From NCBI GenBank assembly GCA_030151225.1, contig JASLEG010000085.1, positions 1 through 27,622 of the forward strand: a stretch of DNA of 27,622 bases, written 5' to 3'. Shown here one piece after another: positions 17,346 to 24,022 of the stretch (the first letter of the stretch is position 1; each line of letters begins with the position of its first letter). Below the pieces are notes generated by a model. That model was not told the DNA's origin, ran no database searches, and saw only the letters and a program-made list of their open reading frames with translations. The position numbers and the translations under genes were made by a program. This DNA is from Burkholderia sp. (GTDB lineage: Bacteria; Pseudomonadota; Gammaproteobacteria; Burkholderiales; Burkholderiaceae).

Positions 17346-18818
17346 ATGCAAAACGCACCTATGACTGCCCTGTTGCCCGACGCGCTCGTGATGTTCGCCA
17401 TCATCGTGGCCTGGCTGAACGACACCATCTCCGGCGAGTCCGGCCGCCGTGTCACGTATCTGATCTCGGTGGTCGCGAGCCTCGCCGCCGGCGTGTGGTT
17501 TGCCCTGCAGGCCCTCGATCCGCACCAGTACTACTTCTTCTCGCGCATGATCGTGGTCGATTCGTTCGCGAGCGTGATGAAGGCGGTGGTGTCGATCGGC
17601 TTCGCGGCCTCGATGATCTACTCGCGGCGCTATCTGGCCGATCGCGACCTGTTCCGCGGCGACGTGTTCCTGCTGGGCATGTTCTCGCTGCTCGGCCAGC
17701 TCGTGATGATCTCGGGCAACAACTTCCTCACGCTGTATCTGGGCCTCGAGCTGATGTCGCTGTCGCTGTACGCGATGATCGCGCTGCGCCGCGACGGCGA
17801 GCAGTCGAGCGAAGCGGCGATGAAGTACTACGTGCTCGGCGCGCTCGCCTCGGGCTTCGTGCTGTACGGCATCTCGATGGTGTACGGTGCGACCGGCTCG
17901 CTCGAGCTGCACGAGGTGCTCAACGCGGTCGCCTCGGGCCACATCAACAACATCGTGCTGCTGTTCGGCGTGATCTTCATCGTGGCCGGCGTGGCGTTCA
18001 AGCTCGGCGCGGTGCCGTTCCACATGTGGGTGCCCGACGTGTACCAGGGCGCGCCCACGGCGATGTCGCTGTTCACCGGCGGCGGCCCGAAGGTGGCCGC
18101 GTTCGCGTGGGGCCTGCGCTTCCTGGTGATGGGCCTGCTGCCGCTGGCGGGCGACTGGCAGCAGATGCTGGTGATCCTCGCGGCGCTGTCGCTGATCGTC
18201 GGCAACATCACCGGTATCGTGCAGCGCAACGTCAAGCGGATGCTCGCGTACTCGGCCATCTCGAACATGGGCTTCGTGCTGCTGGGCCTGCTGTCGGGCG
18301 TCGTGAAGGGCAGCCCGGTGTTCGCGGCCTCGGCCTACAGCTCGGCGATGTTCTACTCGATCGTCTACCTGGTCACCACGCTCGGCGCGTTCGGCATCGT
18401 GATGCTGCTGGCCCGCCGCGACTTCGAGGCCGACACGCTCGACGATTTCAAGGGCCTCAACAAGCGCAGCCCGGTGTTTGCGTTCGTGATGATGGTGATG
18501 ATGTTCTCGCTCGCCGGCATCCCGCCGACGGTCGGCTTCTACGCGAAGCTGGCCGTGCTCGAGGCCGCGATCAACGCCGGCCTGACCTGGCTCGCGATCC
18601 TCGGTGTCATCAGTTCGTTGTTCGGCGCGTTCTACTATCTGCGTATCGTGAAGCTGATGTATTTCGACGCACCGCAGGACACGAACCCGATCATGAGCGA
18701 TGCGACCAACCGCGCCGTGCTGCTGCTCAACGGTCTGGCCGTGGTGGTGCTCGGCCTCGTGCCCGGCCAGCTGATGTCCGTCTGCCTGCAGGCCATCAGC
18801 CACACGCTGCCGCTGTAA
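17346..18818 (+). CDS. nuoN: NADH-quinone oxidoreductase subunit N
   Basis: NuoN is the third antiporter-like proton-pumping subunit, next to NuoK. The chosen ATG 17346 gives 490 residues and has GAGGAA at 17331-17336; a GTG directly after the nuoM stop (17322) is in frame but would add eight residues and lacks a ribosome site. Conserved residues are Glu135 (YLGLELMSLSLYAM) and Lys219 (AGVAFKLGAVPFHMWVPDVY). The TAA stop overlaps the start of the following DUF2818 gene in TAATG (18816-18820), an arrangement that usually couples translation. Confidence 0.97.
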   Translation: MQNAPMTALLPDALVMFAIIVAWLNDTISGESGRRVTYLISVVASLAAGVWFALQALDPHQYYFFSRMIVVDSFASVMKAVVSIGFAASMIYSRRYLADRDLFRGDVFLLGMFSLLGQLVMISGNNFLTLYLGLELMSLSLYAMIALRRDGEQSSEAAMKYYVLGALASGFVLYGISMVYGATGSLELHEVLNAVASGHINNIVLLFGVIFIVAGVAFKLGAVPFHMWVPDVYQGAPTAMSLFTGGGPKVAAFAWGLRFLVMGLLPLAGDWQQMLVILAALSLIVGNITGIVQRNVKRMLAYSAISNMGFVLLGLLSGVVKGSPVFAASAYSSAMFYSIVYLVTTLGAFGIVMLLARRDFEADTLDDFKGLNKRSPVFAFVMMVMMFSLAGIPPTVGFYAKLAVLEAAINAGLTWLAILGVISSLFGAFYYLRIVKLMYFDAPQDTNPIMSDATNRAVLLLNGLAVVVLGLVPGQLMSVCLQAISHTLPL

Positions 18819-19114
18819 TGTCGGCAGCAGGCTGGTTCATCGTATTGTTGGCGCTGGCCGGCGCCAACCTGCCGTTCGTGAATCAGCGCGTGTTCGCGTT
18901 CCTGCCCGCGGGCGAAGGGCGCAAGAACGCGTGGCTGAGGATCGCCGAAATGATCGTGCTGTATCTCGTGGTCGGCGCGCTCGGCTTCTGGCTCGAGTCC
19001 CGCGCCGGCAACCGCTTCGAACAGGGCTGGCAGTTCTACGCCATCACGTTCAGCCTGTTCGTGGTGTTCGCGTTCCCCGGCTTCACGTTCCAGTATCTCG
19101 TCAAACGACGCTGA
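18818..19114 (+). CDS. DUF2818-family small membrane protein coupled to nuoN
   Basis: The 98-residue protein shares its first base with the last base of the nuoN stop codon (TAATG). Three hydrophobic segments are seen (about 5-19, 43-59, 72-93), with the basic loop EGRKNAWLR between the first two and a C-terminal VKRR, so it is very probably an inner-membrane protein. The sequence fits the DUF2818 family as I remember it, a family found after nuoN in betaproteobacteria; its function is not known. Coupling to nuoN suggests production in step with complex I, as an assembly factor or accessory subunit, but this is inference. No terminator follows, so the operon transcript may run into the Nudix gene. 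Confidence 0.85.
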   Translation: MSAAGWFIVLLALAGANLPFVNQRVFAFLPAGEGRKNAWLRIAEMIVLYLVVGALGFWLESRAGNRFEQGWQFYAITFSLFVVFAFPGFTFQYLVKRR

Positions 19115-19150
19115 CGGTTTCGGCCGTCGCGTCCAACCATGGAGCCGACG

Positions 19151-19744
19151 ATGGCCGATTTACCGAATCACGACGCCAAGCTGATCGAAGTGTGCGTCGA
19201 CAGCGAACCCATTCTCGACGGCCATTTCCTGAAAGTGACGCGCGACACCGTGCGCCTGCCCGACGGCAAGCACGCGGTGCGCGAGTACATTCGCCATCCG
19301 GGCGCGGTGATGGTGATCCCGCTGTTCGACGACGGCCGGGTGCTGATGGAAAACCAGTTCCGCTATCCGATCGGCAAGGTCATGGCGGAATTCCCGGCCG
19401 GCAAGCTCGATCCGCAGGAAGGCCCGCTCGCCTGCGCGATCCGCGAGCTGCGCGAGGAAACCGGCTACACGGCGCGCGAGTACGTGTACCTGACGCGGAT
19501 CCACCCGATCATTTCCTACTCGACCGAGTTCATCGACATCTACCTCGCCAAGGGGCTCACGGCCGGCGAGCGTCAGCTCGACGAGGGCGAATTCCTCGAG
19601 ACTTTCACGGCCACGGTGCCCGATCTGCTCGAGTGGATCCGCACCGGCAAGATCAGCGACGTGAAGACGATCATCGGCACGATGTGGCTCGAAAAGGCGC
19701 TGTCGGGCGAGTGGCCGCTCGGCACGCCGGAACGGCTGGGCTGA
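19151..19744 (+). CDS. Nudix hydrolase, ADP-ribose pyrophosphatase-like
   Basis: The 197-residue protein contains a perfect Nudix box GX5EX7REUXEEXGU from Gly84 to Tyr106 (GKLDPQE, then RELREETGY), which binds the divalent metals and the pyrophosphate. The layout, with an N-terminal beta domain and PxGK-type strand (FPAGKLD) before the box, resembles ADP-ribose pyrophosphatases that split ADP-ribose to AMP and ribose 5-phosphate; the precise substrate is not certain. ATG 19151 has GGAG at 19141-19144, six bases ahead; the in-frame ATG 19139 would add four residues and has no ribosome site. It follows the DUF2818 gene by 36 bases. A role in turnover of NAD-derived ADP-ribose beside an NADH-oxidising complex is conceivable only. 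Confidence 0.85.
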   Translation: MADLPNHDAKLIEVCVDSEPILDGHFLKVTRDTVRLPDGKHAVREYIRHPGAVMVIPLFDDGRVLMENQFRYPIGKVMAEFPAGKLDPQEGPLACAIRELREETGYTAREYVYLTRIHPIISYSTEFIDIYLAKGLTAGERQLDEGEFLETFTATVPDLLEWIRTGKISDVKTIIGTMWLEKALSGEWPLGTPERLG

Positions 19745-19761
19745 CGCAGGGCTGATTCGCG

Positions 19762-19817
19762 GCGCTCCGACGTGTCGAGCCGACACACCGGAGCGCGACC
19801 GCCGATCGTATCGGCGG
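19762..19817. terminator. Two tandem hairpins after the Nudix gene
   Basis: The first is a long stem, 19762-19769 with 19789-19796 (eight pairs), then a two-by-two mismatch, then 19772-19777 with 19781-19786 (six pairs). The second, CCGCCGAT (19799-19806) with ATCGGCGG (19810-19817), is a perfect eight-pair stem and is followed by CGATTTCT. Together they probably end the nuo-Nudix transcript, although the T tract is weak. The rest of the 199-base gap holds the DUF1178 promoter candidates. Confidence 0.5.
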
Positions 19818-19834
19818 CGATTTCTGACGCAGGC

Positions 19835-19922
19835 TACAATCCACCGCATCCGGGCCCAACCCCGGGCTCCCCGATCGACACACAGCACGATCGTTCTTAA
19901 TTTTCCCGACTGGGCGTACACT
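19835..19922 (+). promoter_or_regulatory. Candidate promoter(s) of the DUF1178 gene
   Basis: Two -10-like boxes stand before the gene: TACAAT at 19835-19840 (in GGCTACAAT, without a good -35) and TACACT at 19917-19922 with TTCTTA 17 bases upstream (19894-19899). The second would give a leader of only about 15 bases. Either may be used. Confidence 0.3.
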
Positions 19923-19943
19923 CGCGAGACGCCCCGATTCCGC

Positions 19944-20381
19944 ATGAAGGTCCTCGATTTACAGTGCACGCACGGCCATCACTTCGAAGGCTGGTTCGCG
20001 TCCGCCGACGCATTCGAATCGCAACTGTCGCACAAGCTCGTCGAATGCCCGGTGTGCGGCGCGACCGAGGTGGCCCGGATGCCGTCGGCGCCGCGTTTGA
20101 ACCTGTCCGGTGCGACGCAGGACAAGCCCCGGGCGCAGGCCGCCGCCGATCCGCGGCAGCTTCAGGCGCAGCTGATGCGCGCGATGCGCGAGGTGCTCGC
20201 GAAGACCGAGAACGTGGGCGAGCGCTTCGCCGAGGAAGCGCGCCGCATCCATTACAACGAGGCGCCCGCCCGCAACATCCGCGGTGTCACCTCGCCCGAG
20301 GATGCGCGCGCGCTGGTGGAGGAGGGCATCGATGTGGTGCCCTTGCCGGTGCCGGACGCGCTGAAAGAGCCGCTGCAATGA
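19944..20381 (+). CDS. DUF1178 family protein, zinc-ribbon-like
   Basis: The 145-residue protein begins MKVLDLQCTHGHHFEGWF and has a CxxC pair ECPVCGA (Cys35, Cys38) that, with Cys8 and a nearby His (10, 12 or 13), could bind zinc in a rubredoxin-like knuckle of the FmdB/DUF1178 type. The middle (about 60-100) is helical and rich in Gln/Arg/Ala. Function is unknown. It is separated by hairpins from the Nudix gene and by 92 bases from the MaoC pair, so it may be its own transcription unit. Confidence 0.8.
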   Translation: MKVLDLQCTHGHHFEGWFASADAFESQLSHKLVECPVCGATEVARMPSAPRLNLSGATQDKPRAQAAADPRQLQAQLMRAMREVLAKTENVGERFAEEARRIHYNEAPARNIRGVTSPEDARALVEEGIDVVPLPVPDALKEPLQ

Positions 20382-20434
20382 TCGTCTCCTGATCGGCACG
20401 TGCTCCGAGGCGGCCGCGACTACGATGACACGGC

Positions 20435-20452
20435 GCACGGCGGATGCCGTGC
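20435..20452 (+). other. Leader hairpin before the MaoC gene pair
   Basis: GCACGGC (20435-20441) pairs perfectly with GCCGTGC (20446-20452) around a GGAT loop. It ends ten bases before the AGGAG ribosome site (20463-20467) of the first dehydratase gene. A weak -10-like TACGAT lies at 20421-20426. Confidence 0.4.
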
Positions 20453-20473
20453 AACCCGATACAGGAGACACGC

Positions 20474-20935
20474 ATGACGATTGGTTACGAGGATCTGGAG
20501 GTCGGTGGGCTCATCGACGTGGGCAGGCACACGTTCACGCCCGAGGAAATCGTCGAATTCGCGCAGCGCTACGATCCGCAGCCGTTCCACGTCGACGAGG
20601 CGGCCGGCAAGGCCTCGCCGTTCGGCGGGCTGGTGGCGAGCGGCTGGCACACCTGCTCGGTGTTCATGGGCATGCTGGTGCGCAACGTGCTGCACGATTC
20701 CACGAGCATGGGCTCGCCCGGCGTCGAGGAAATCCGCTGGCTCAAGCCGGTGCGTGCCGGGGCCACCATCGCCATGCAGCAACGCATCCTCGACAAGCGC
20801 CTGTCGGCGAGCCGGCCCGATCGCGGCATCGTCACGACCGAATGGATCGGCACCGACGAGCACGGCGAGACCGTGATCACCGTGCGTGCCAAGGTGATCT
20901 TCGGGCTGCGTCAGCTTCCGGAGAACGCATCATGA
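20474..20935 (+). CDS. MaoC-type hotdog dehydratase (first of a pair)
   Basis: The 153-residue protein has the hotdog fold pattern of MaoC-like (R)-specific enoyl-CoA hydratases. The hydratase signature is in YDPQPFHVDEAAGKASPFGG, cited here by its key residues Asp34 and His39, followed by the typical GLVASGWHT helix and the C-terminal strand VITVRAKVIFG. ATG 20474 is chosen because AGGAG lies seven bases before it; an in-frame ATG at 20444 inside the leader hairpin is rejected. The stop codon overlaps the next start in ATGA (20932-20935), so the two hydratases are coupled. The substrate is not known; acyl-CoA hydration is inferred from the family. Confidence 0.88.
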   Translation: MTIGYEDLEVGGLIDVGRHTFTPEEIVEFAQRYDPQPFHVDEAAGKASPFGGLVASGWHTCSVFMGMLVRNVLHDSTSMGSPGVEEIRWLKPVRAGATIAMQQRILDKRLSASRPDRGIVTTEWIGTDEHGETVITVRAKVIFGLRQLPENAS

Positions 20936-21471
20936 GCGAGACGTCCGACCAGCCGGTCGCATCTCCGGCAACGGCCTCCACGCCCACCTCGTCCGAGCCT
21001 GTCACGCGTCCGCGCATCGCCTCGGTGCAGGCGCTGCGCGATCTGGTGGGCGCCGACGGATTCGCGAGCCGCTGGATCACGATCGACCAGCCGCGCGTGA
21101 ACGGCTTCGCCGACGCCACCGACGATCACCAGTGGATCCACGTCGATCCCGAGCGCGCCTCGCGCGAATCGCCGTTCGGCGGGCCGGTGGCGCACGGTTT
21201 CCTGACGCTGTCGCTGATCCCGTCGCTGATGACCGACGCGATCGAGTTCGAGCAGCGCATGGGCGTGAACTACGGGCTGAACCGTGTGCGCTTCCTGCGA
21301 CCGGTGCCGGTGGGCGCGAAGGTGCGCGGCCTGTTCTCGGTGAAGACGGCGACCGACAGCAAGCAGGAGGGCGGCCTGCAATGCGCGTGGTCGGTCGCGG
21401 TGCAGGTCGATTCGGCCGGCGAGCCGGCGCTCGCCTGCGCGGCCGAATTCATCACGCTGCATCTGTTCTGA
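20932..21471 (+). CDS. MaoC-type hotdog dehydratase (second of a pair)
   Basis: The 179-residue protein has the same hotdog fold: NGFADATDDHQWIHVD contains Asp64/Asp65 and His70 of the hydratase motif, and GGPVAHGFLTLSLIPSLM is the following helix, typical of PhaJ/MaoC hydratases. The first 27 residues are a Ser/Thr/Pro-rich, probably disordered extension (MSETSDQPVASPATASTPT), uncommon in the family. It overlaps the upstream hydratase gene by four bases and ends 50 bases before the convergent acyl-CoA dehydrogenase gene. The two paralogues are quite different in sequence, so a heteromeric enzyme is possible but unproven. Confidence 0.88.
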   Translation: MSETSDQPVASPATASTPTSSEPVTRPRIASVQALRDLVGADGFASRWITIDQPRVNGFADATDDHQWIHVDPERASRESPFGGPVAHGFLTLSLIPSLMTDAIEFEQRMGVNYGLNRVRFLRPVPVGAKVRGLFSVKTATDSKQEGGLQCAWSVAVQVDSAGEPALACAAEFITLHLF

Positions 21472-21479
21472 ACGGTCGC

Positions 21480-21509
21480 ATGCGAGGCTGCCGCGTGGCG
21501 GCCTCGCAT
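21480..21509. terminator. Hairpin between convergent genes
   Basis: ATGCGAGGC (21480-21488) pairs perfectly with GCCTCGCAT (21501-21509); one wobble pair and three more pairs extend the stem to a GCGT loop. It lies eight bases after the MaoC stop on the + strand and twelve bases after the acyl-CoA dehydrogenase stop on the - strand. There is no T run on either side, but its place argues for a shared bidirectional transcript end. Confidence 0.6.
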
Positions 21510-21521
21510 CCTTCGCGCGCG

Positions 21522-22745
21522 TCACTCCGCGTTCGCGTGGCGAGCCAATTCGAGCTTCGCGATGGCGTTGCGATGCACTTCGTCGGGGCCGTCGGCGAAG
21601 CGCAGCGTGCGCGCCGACGCGTAGGCGTAGGCGAGCGGAAAATCGTCGCTGACACCGCCACCGCCGTGGGCCTGAATCGCCCAGTCGATCACCTGGCAGG
21701 CCATGTTCGGCGCCACCACCTTGATCATCGCGATCTCGCGGCGCGCATCCTTGTTGCCGACCGTGTCCATGCGCCATGCCGCATGTAGCGTGAGCAGCCG
21801 CGCCTGATCGATCAGGCAGCGCGCCTCGGCGATGCGTTCCTGCGTGACCGTCTGCTGCGCGATCGGCTTGCCGAACGCGACGCGCTGCAGCGCGCGTTTG
21901 CACATCAGCTCGAGTGCGCGCTCGGCCAGACCGATCAGACGCATGCAGTGATGGATGCGCCCCGGCCCGAGCCGGCCCTGGGCGATCTCGAAGCCGCGTC
22001 CCTCGCCGAGCAGCAGGTTGGCCGCCGGCACGCGCACGTTCTCCAGCGTGATTTCCATGTGGCCGTGCGGCGCGTCGTCGTAGCCGAACACGCTGAGCGG
22101 CCGGCGCACCGTCACGCCGGGCGCATCGGATGGCACCAGGATCATCGACTGCTGCAGATGATGCGGCGCGTCGGGATCGGACTTGCCCATCAGGATGTAG
22201 AGCTTGCAGCGCGGGTCGCCGGCACCCGACGACCACCACTTGTGGCCGTTGATCAGGTAGTCGTCGCCGTCGCGGGTGATGCGCGTGCGGATGTTGGTGG
22301 CGTCGGACGAGGCCACTTCCGGCTCGGTCATCAGGAAGGCCGAGCGGATCGTGCCGTCGAGCAGCGGCTCGAGCCAGGTGCGCTTCTGCTCCTCGTTCGC
22401 GTAGCGCTCGAGCGTTTCCATGTTGCCGGTGTCGGGCGCGTTGCAGTTGAACACCTCGGGCGCCCACGGCACGCGGCCCATGATCTCGCAGAGCGGCGCG
22501 TAGTCGAGATTCGAGAGGCCCGCGCCGCGATCGGAGGCGGGCAGGAACAGGTTCCAGAGGCCGGCCGCGCGCGCCTCCTGCTTCAGCGTGTCGAGCAGCG
22601 CGACCGGGCGCCAGGCGTCGCCGTCGCGACGGTTGCGCGCGATCTCCTCGTGAAAGGCGGCTTCGTTCGGATAGATGTGCGTGTCGAAGAAGGCGAGCAG
22701 CCGCTCGCGCAGCACGCCGACCTTCGGGGAATAGTCGAAATCCAT
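21522..22745 (-). CDS. Acyl-CoA dehydrogenase, ACAD10/ACAD11 (LvaC)-like
   Basis: The 407-residue flavoprotein has the normal ACAD architecture: N-terminal helices, the middle beta domain with FLMTEPEVASSDATN (137-151) and NGHKWWSSGAGDP (167-179), and the C-terminal FAD-binding bundle with QAHGGGGVSDDFPLA (358-372). Near the C-terminus, where medium-chain ACADs carry the catalytic Glu in YEGT, it reads FADGPDEVHR (384-391 region) with Asp385. As I recall it, this ADGPDEVH sequence is characteristic of the ACAD10/11 subgroup. ATG 22745 is chosen because GAGG lies six bases before it and the N-terminus MDFDYSPKV is typical. The gene directly upstream in the operon is a phosphotransferase like the kinase half of ACAD10/11. 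The likely role is oxidation or phosphate elimination on (4-phospho)acyl-CoA. Confidence 0.9.
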   Translation of the reverse strand: MDFDYSPKVGVLRERLLAFFDTHIYPNEAAFHEEIARNRRDGDAWRPVALLDTLKQEARAAGLWNLFLPASDRGAGLSNLDYAPLCEIMGRVPWAPEVFNCNAPDTGNMETLERYANEEQKRTWLEPLLDGTIRSAFLMTEPEVASSDATNIRTRITRDGDDYLINGHKWWSSGAGDPRCKLYILMGKSDPDAPHHLQQSMILVPSDAPGVTVRRPLSVFGYDDAPHGHMEITLENVRVPAANLLLGEGRGFEIAQGRLGPGRIHHCMRLIGLAERALELMCKRALQRVAFGKPIAQQTVTQERIAEARCLIDQARLLTLHAAWRMDTVGNKDARREIAMIKVVAPNMACQVIDWAIQAHGGGGVSDDFPLAYAYASARTLRFADGPDEVHRNAIAKLELARHANAE

Positions 22746-22836
22746 CGCAACCTCGCAGAAAGGGGAGTGGAACCGCTGGGGGCGAAGCGTCGCTCGGAAG
22801 CGACCGTGCAACGTGTTGCGTGCCGCAGCAGCGACC

Positions 22837-23943
22837 TCAGCGCACGCGCTGCGCGTAACGCCACGCGAGTTCGGCCATCGGGCGCGCCTGCCGGCCCGCT
22901 TCCACGGCGCGCGCGCTGGCCGCGGTGCCGTCCGCCACGCGCTTCATGATGCCCTGCAGGATCGCGGCGATCCGGAACATGTTGTAGGCCAGATAGAAGT
23001 GCCAGTCGCCGTCGATCTCGAAACCGGTGCGTGCCAGATAGCGCGCGATGTAGGCCGCCTCATCGAGAATCCCGAGCGCGGCCCAGTCGAGGCCCGCGAT
23101 GCCGCGAAAGCGTCCCGGCTCGGTGTGCCAGGTCATCGCGTGATAGGCGAAGTCGGCGAGCGGATTGCCGAGCGTCGACAGCTCCCAGTCGAGCACGGCC
23201 AGCACGCGCGGCTCGTCGGGCGCGAAGATCAGGTTGTCGAGCCGGAAGTCGCCGTGGACGATCGCGGTGCGCTCGTGCGCCGGATCGACCTCGGGAATGT
23301 GCTGCGGCAGCCAGTCGATCAGGCGATGCATGGCCTCGATCGGCTCGGTCTCGGTGGCCGCGTACTGCTTGCTCCAGCGCGTGATCTGACGGGCGAAGTA
23401 GTTGCCGGGCTTGCCGTAGTCGGCGAGGCCGAGCGTGGCGGGATCGAGCTTGTGCAGCTCGGCGATCACGCCGTTCATCGCGTCGTAATGGGCGGCGCGC
23501 TCGGCCGGCGTCATGCCGGGCAGCGCCGGATCCCACAGCACGCGGCCATCCACGTGGCTCATCACGTAGAACGCGCGGCCGATCACGGCCTCGTCCTCGC
23601 AGAGCGCGAGCATGCGCGGCACCGGCACCGCGGTGTTGGCCAGCGCGGCCATCACGCGGTATTCGCGGTCGATCGCGTGGGCCGACGGCAGCAGCTTCGC
23701 GGCCGGGCCCGGCTTCGCGCGCAACACGTAGCGGCGCGCGGGCGTGATCAACTGGTAGGTGGGATTCGACTGGCCGCCGCGAAACTGCGCGATCTCGAGC
23801 GGGCCCGCGTAGCCCGCCACCTCGGCGGCGAGCCAGGTGTCGAGCGCGACGAGGTCGAGGCGATGCGATGCGCCGACGGGGGCCGTGCCCTCGAAGGCGG
23901 CGTAGGCGTTCCGGTTCGGCTCCGGTTGCTGCGCTTGCGTCAT
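22837..23943 (-). CDS. APH-fold phosphotransferase, LvaA / ACAD10-11 kinase-domain-like
   Basis: The 368-residue protein has the aminoglycoside phosphotransferase/choline kinase fold. Seen in order: the nucleotide loop FRGGQSNPTYQL (54-65), a probable ATP-contacting Lys77 in VLRAKPGP, Glu94 in the REYRV helix, the catalytic loop HGDFRLDN (His230, Asp232, Asp236, Asn237), and the metal-binding DWE (Asp252-Glu254) followed by STLGNPLADFAYH. This last stretch is shared by the bacterial homologues of the ACAD11 kinase domain and differs from true antibiotic kinases. ATG 23943 has GGAG seven bases upstream; longer in-frame starts are rejected. It lies 91 bases before the acyl-CoA dehydrogenase and 79 bases after the enoyl-CoA hydratase on the same strand. 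The predicted substrate is a 4-hydroxyacyl-CoA. Antibiotic resistance is unlikely. Confidence 0.88.
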   Translation of the reverse strand: MTQAQQPEPNRNAYAAFEGTAPVGASHRLDLVALDTWLAAEVAGYAGPLEIAQFRGGQSNPTYQLITPARRYVLRAKPGPAAKLLPSAHAIDREYRVMAALANTAVPVPRMLALCEDEAVIGRAFYVMSHVDGRVLWDPALPGMTPAERAAHYDAMNGVIAELHKLDPATLGLADYGKPGNYFARQITRWSKQYAATETEPIEAMHRLIDWLPQHIPEVDPAHERTAIVHGDFRLDNLIFAPDEPRVLAVLDWELSTLGNPLADFAYHAMTWHTEPGRFRGIAGLDWAALGILDEAAYIARYLARTGFEIDGDWHFYLAYNMFRIAAILQGIMKRVADGTAASARAVEAGRQARPMAELAWRYAQRVR

Positions 23944-24022
23944 CGTGATCTCCGGTGCGCGATGCGGGCGGAAGGCCCGGCGGCCGCGCGGTTGAGTCGG
24001 GCGATTGAATCGGGGGCTGATG

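Noticed and set aside
16614..18803. Long open frame on the - strand opposite nuoM and nuoN
   Set aside because: Same shadow pattern; composition is His/Glu/Gln-rich with no recognisable motif.
22837..23943. Possible aminoglycoside antibiotic resistance gene
   Set aside because: The APH fold is present, but the sequence around DWELSTLGNPLADF and the acyl-CoA gene context fit the ACAD11/LvaA kinase group, not drug-modifying enzymes.
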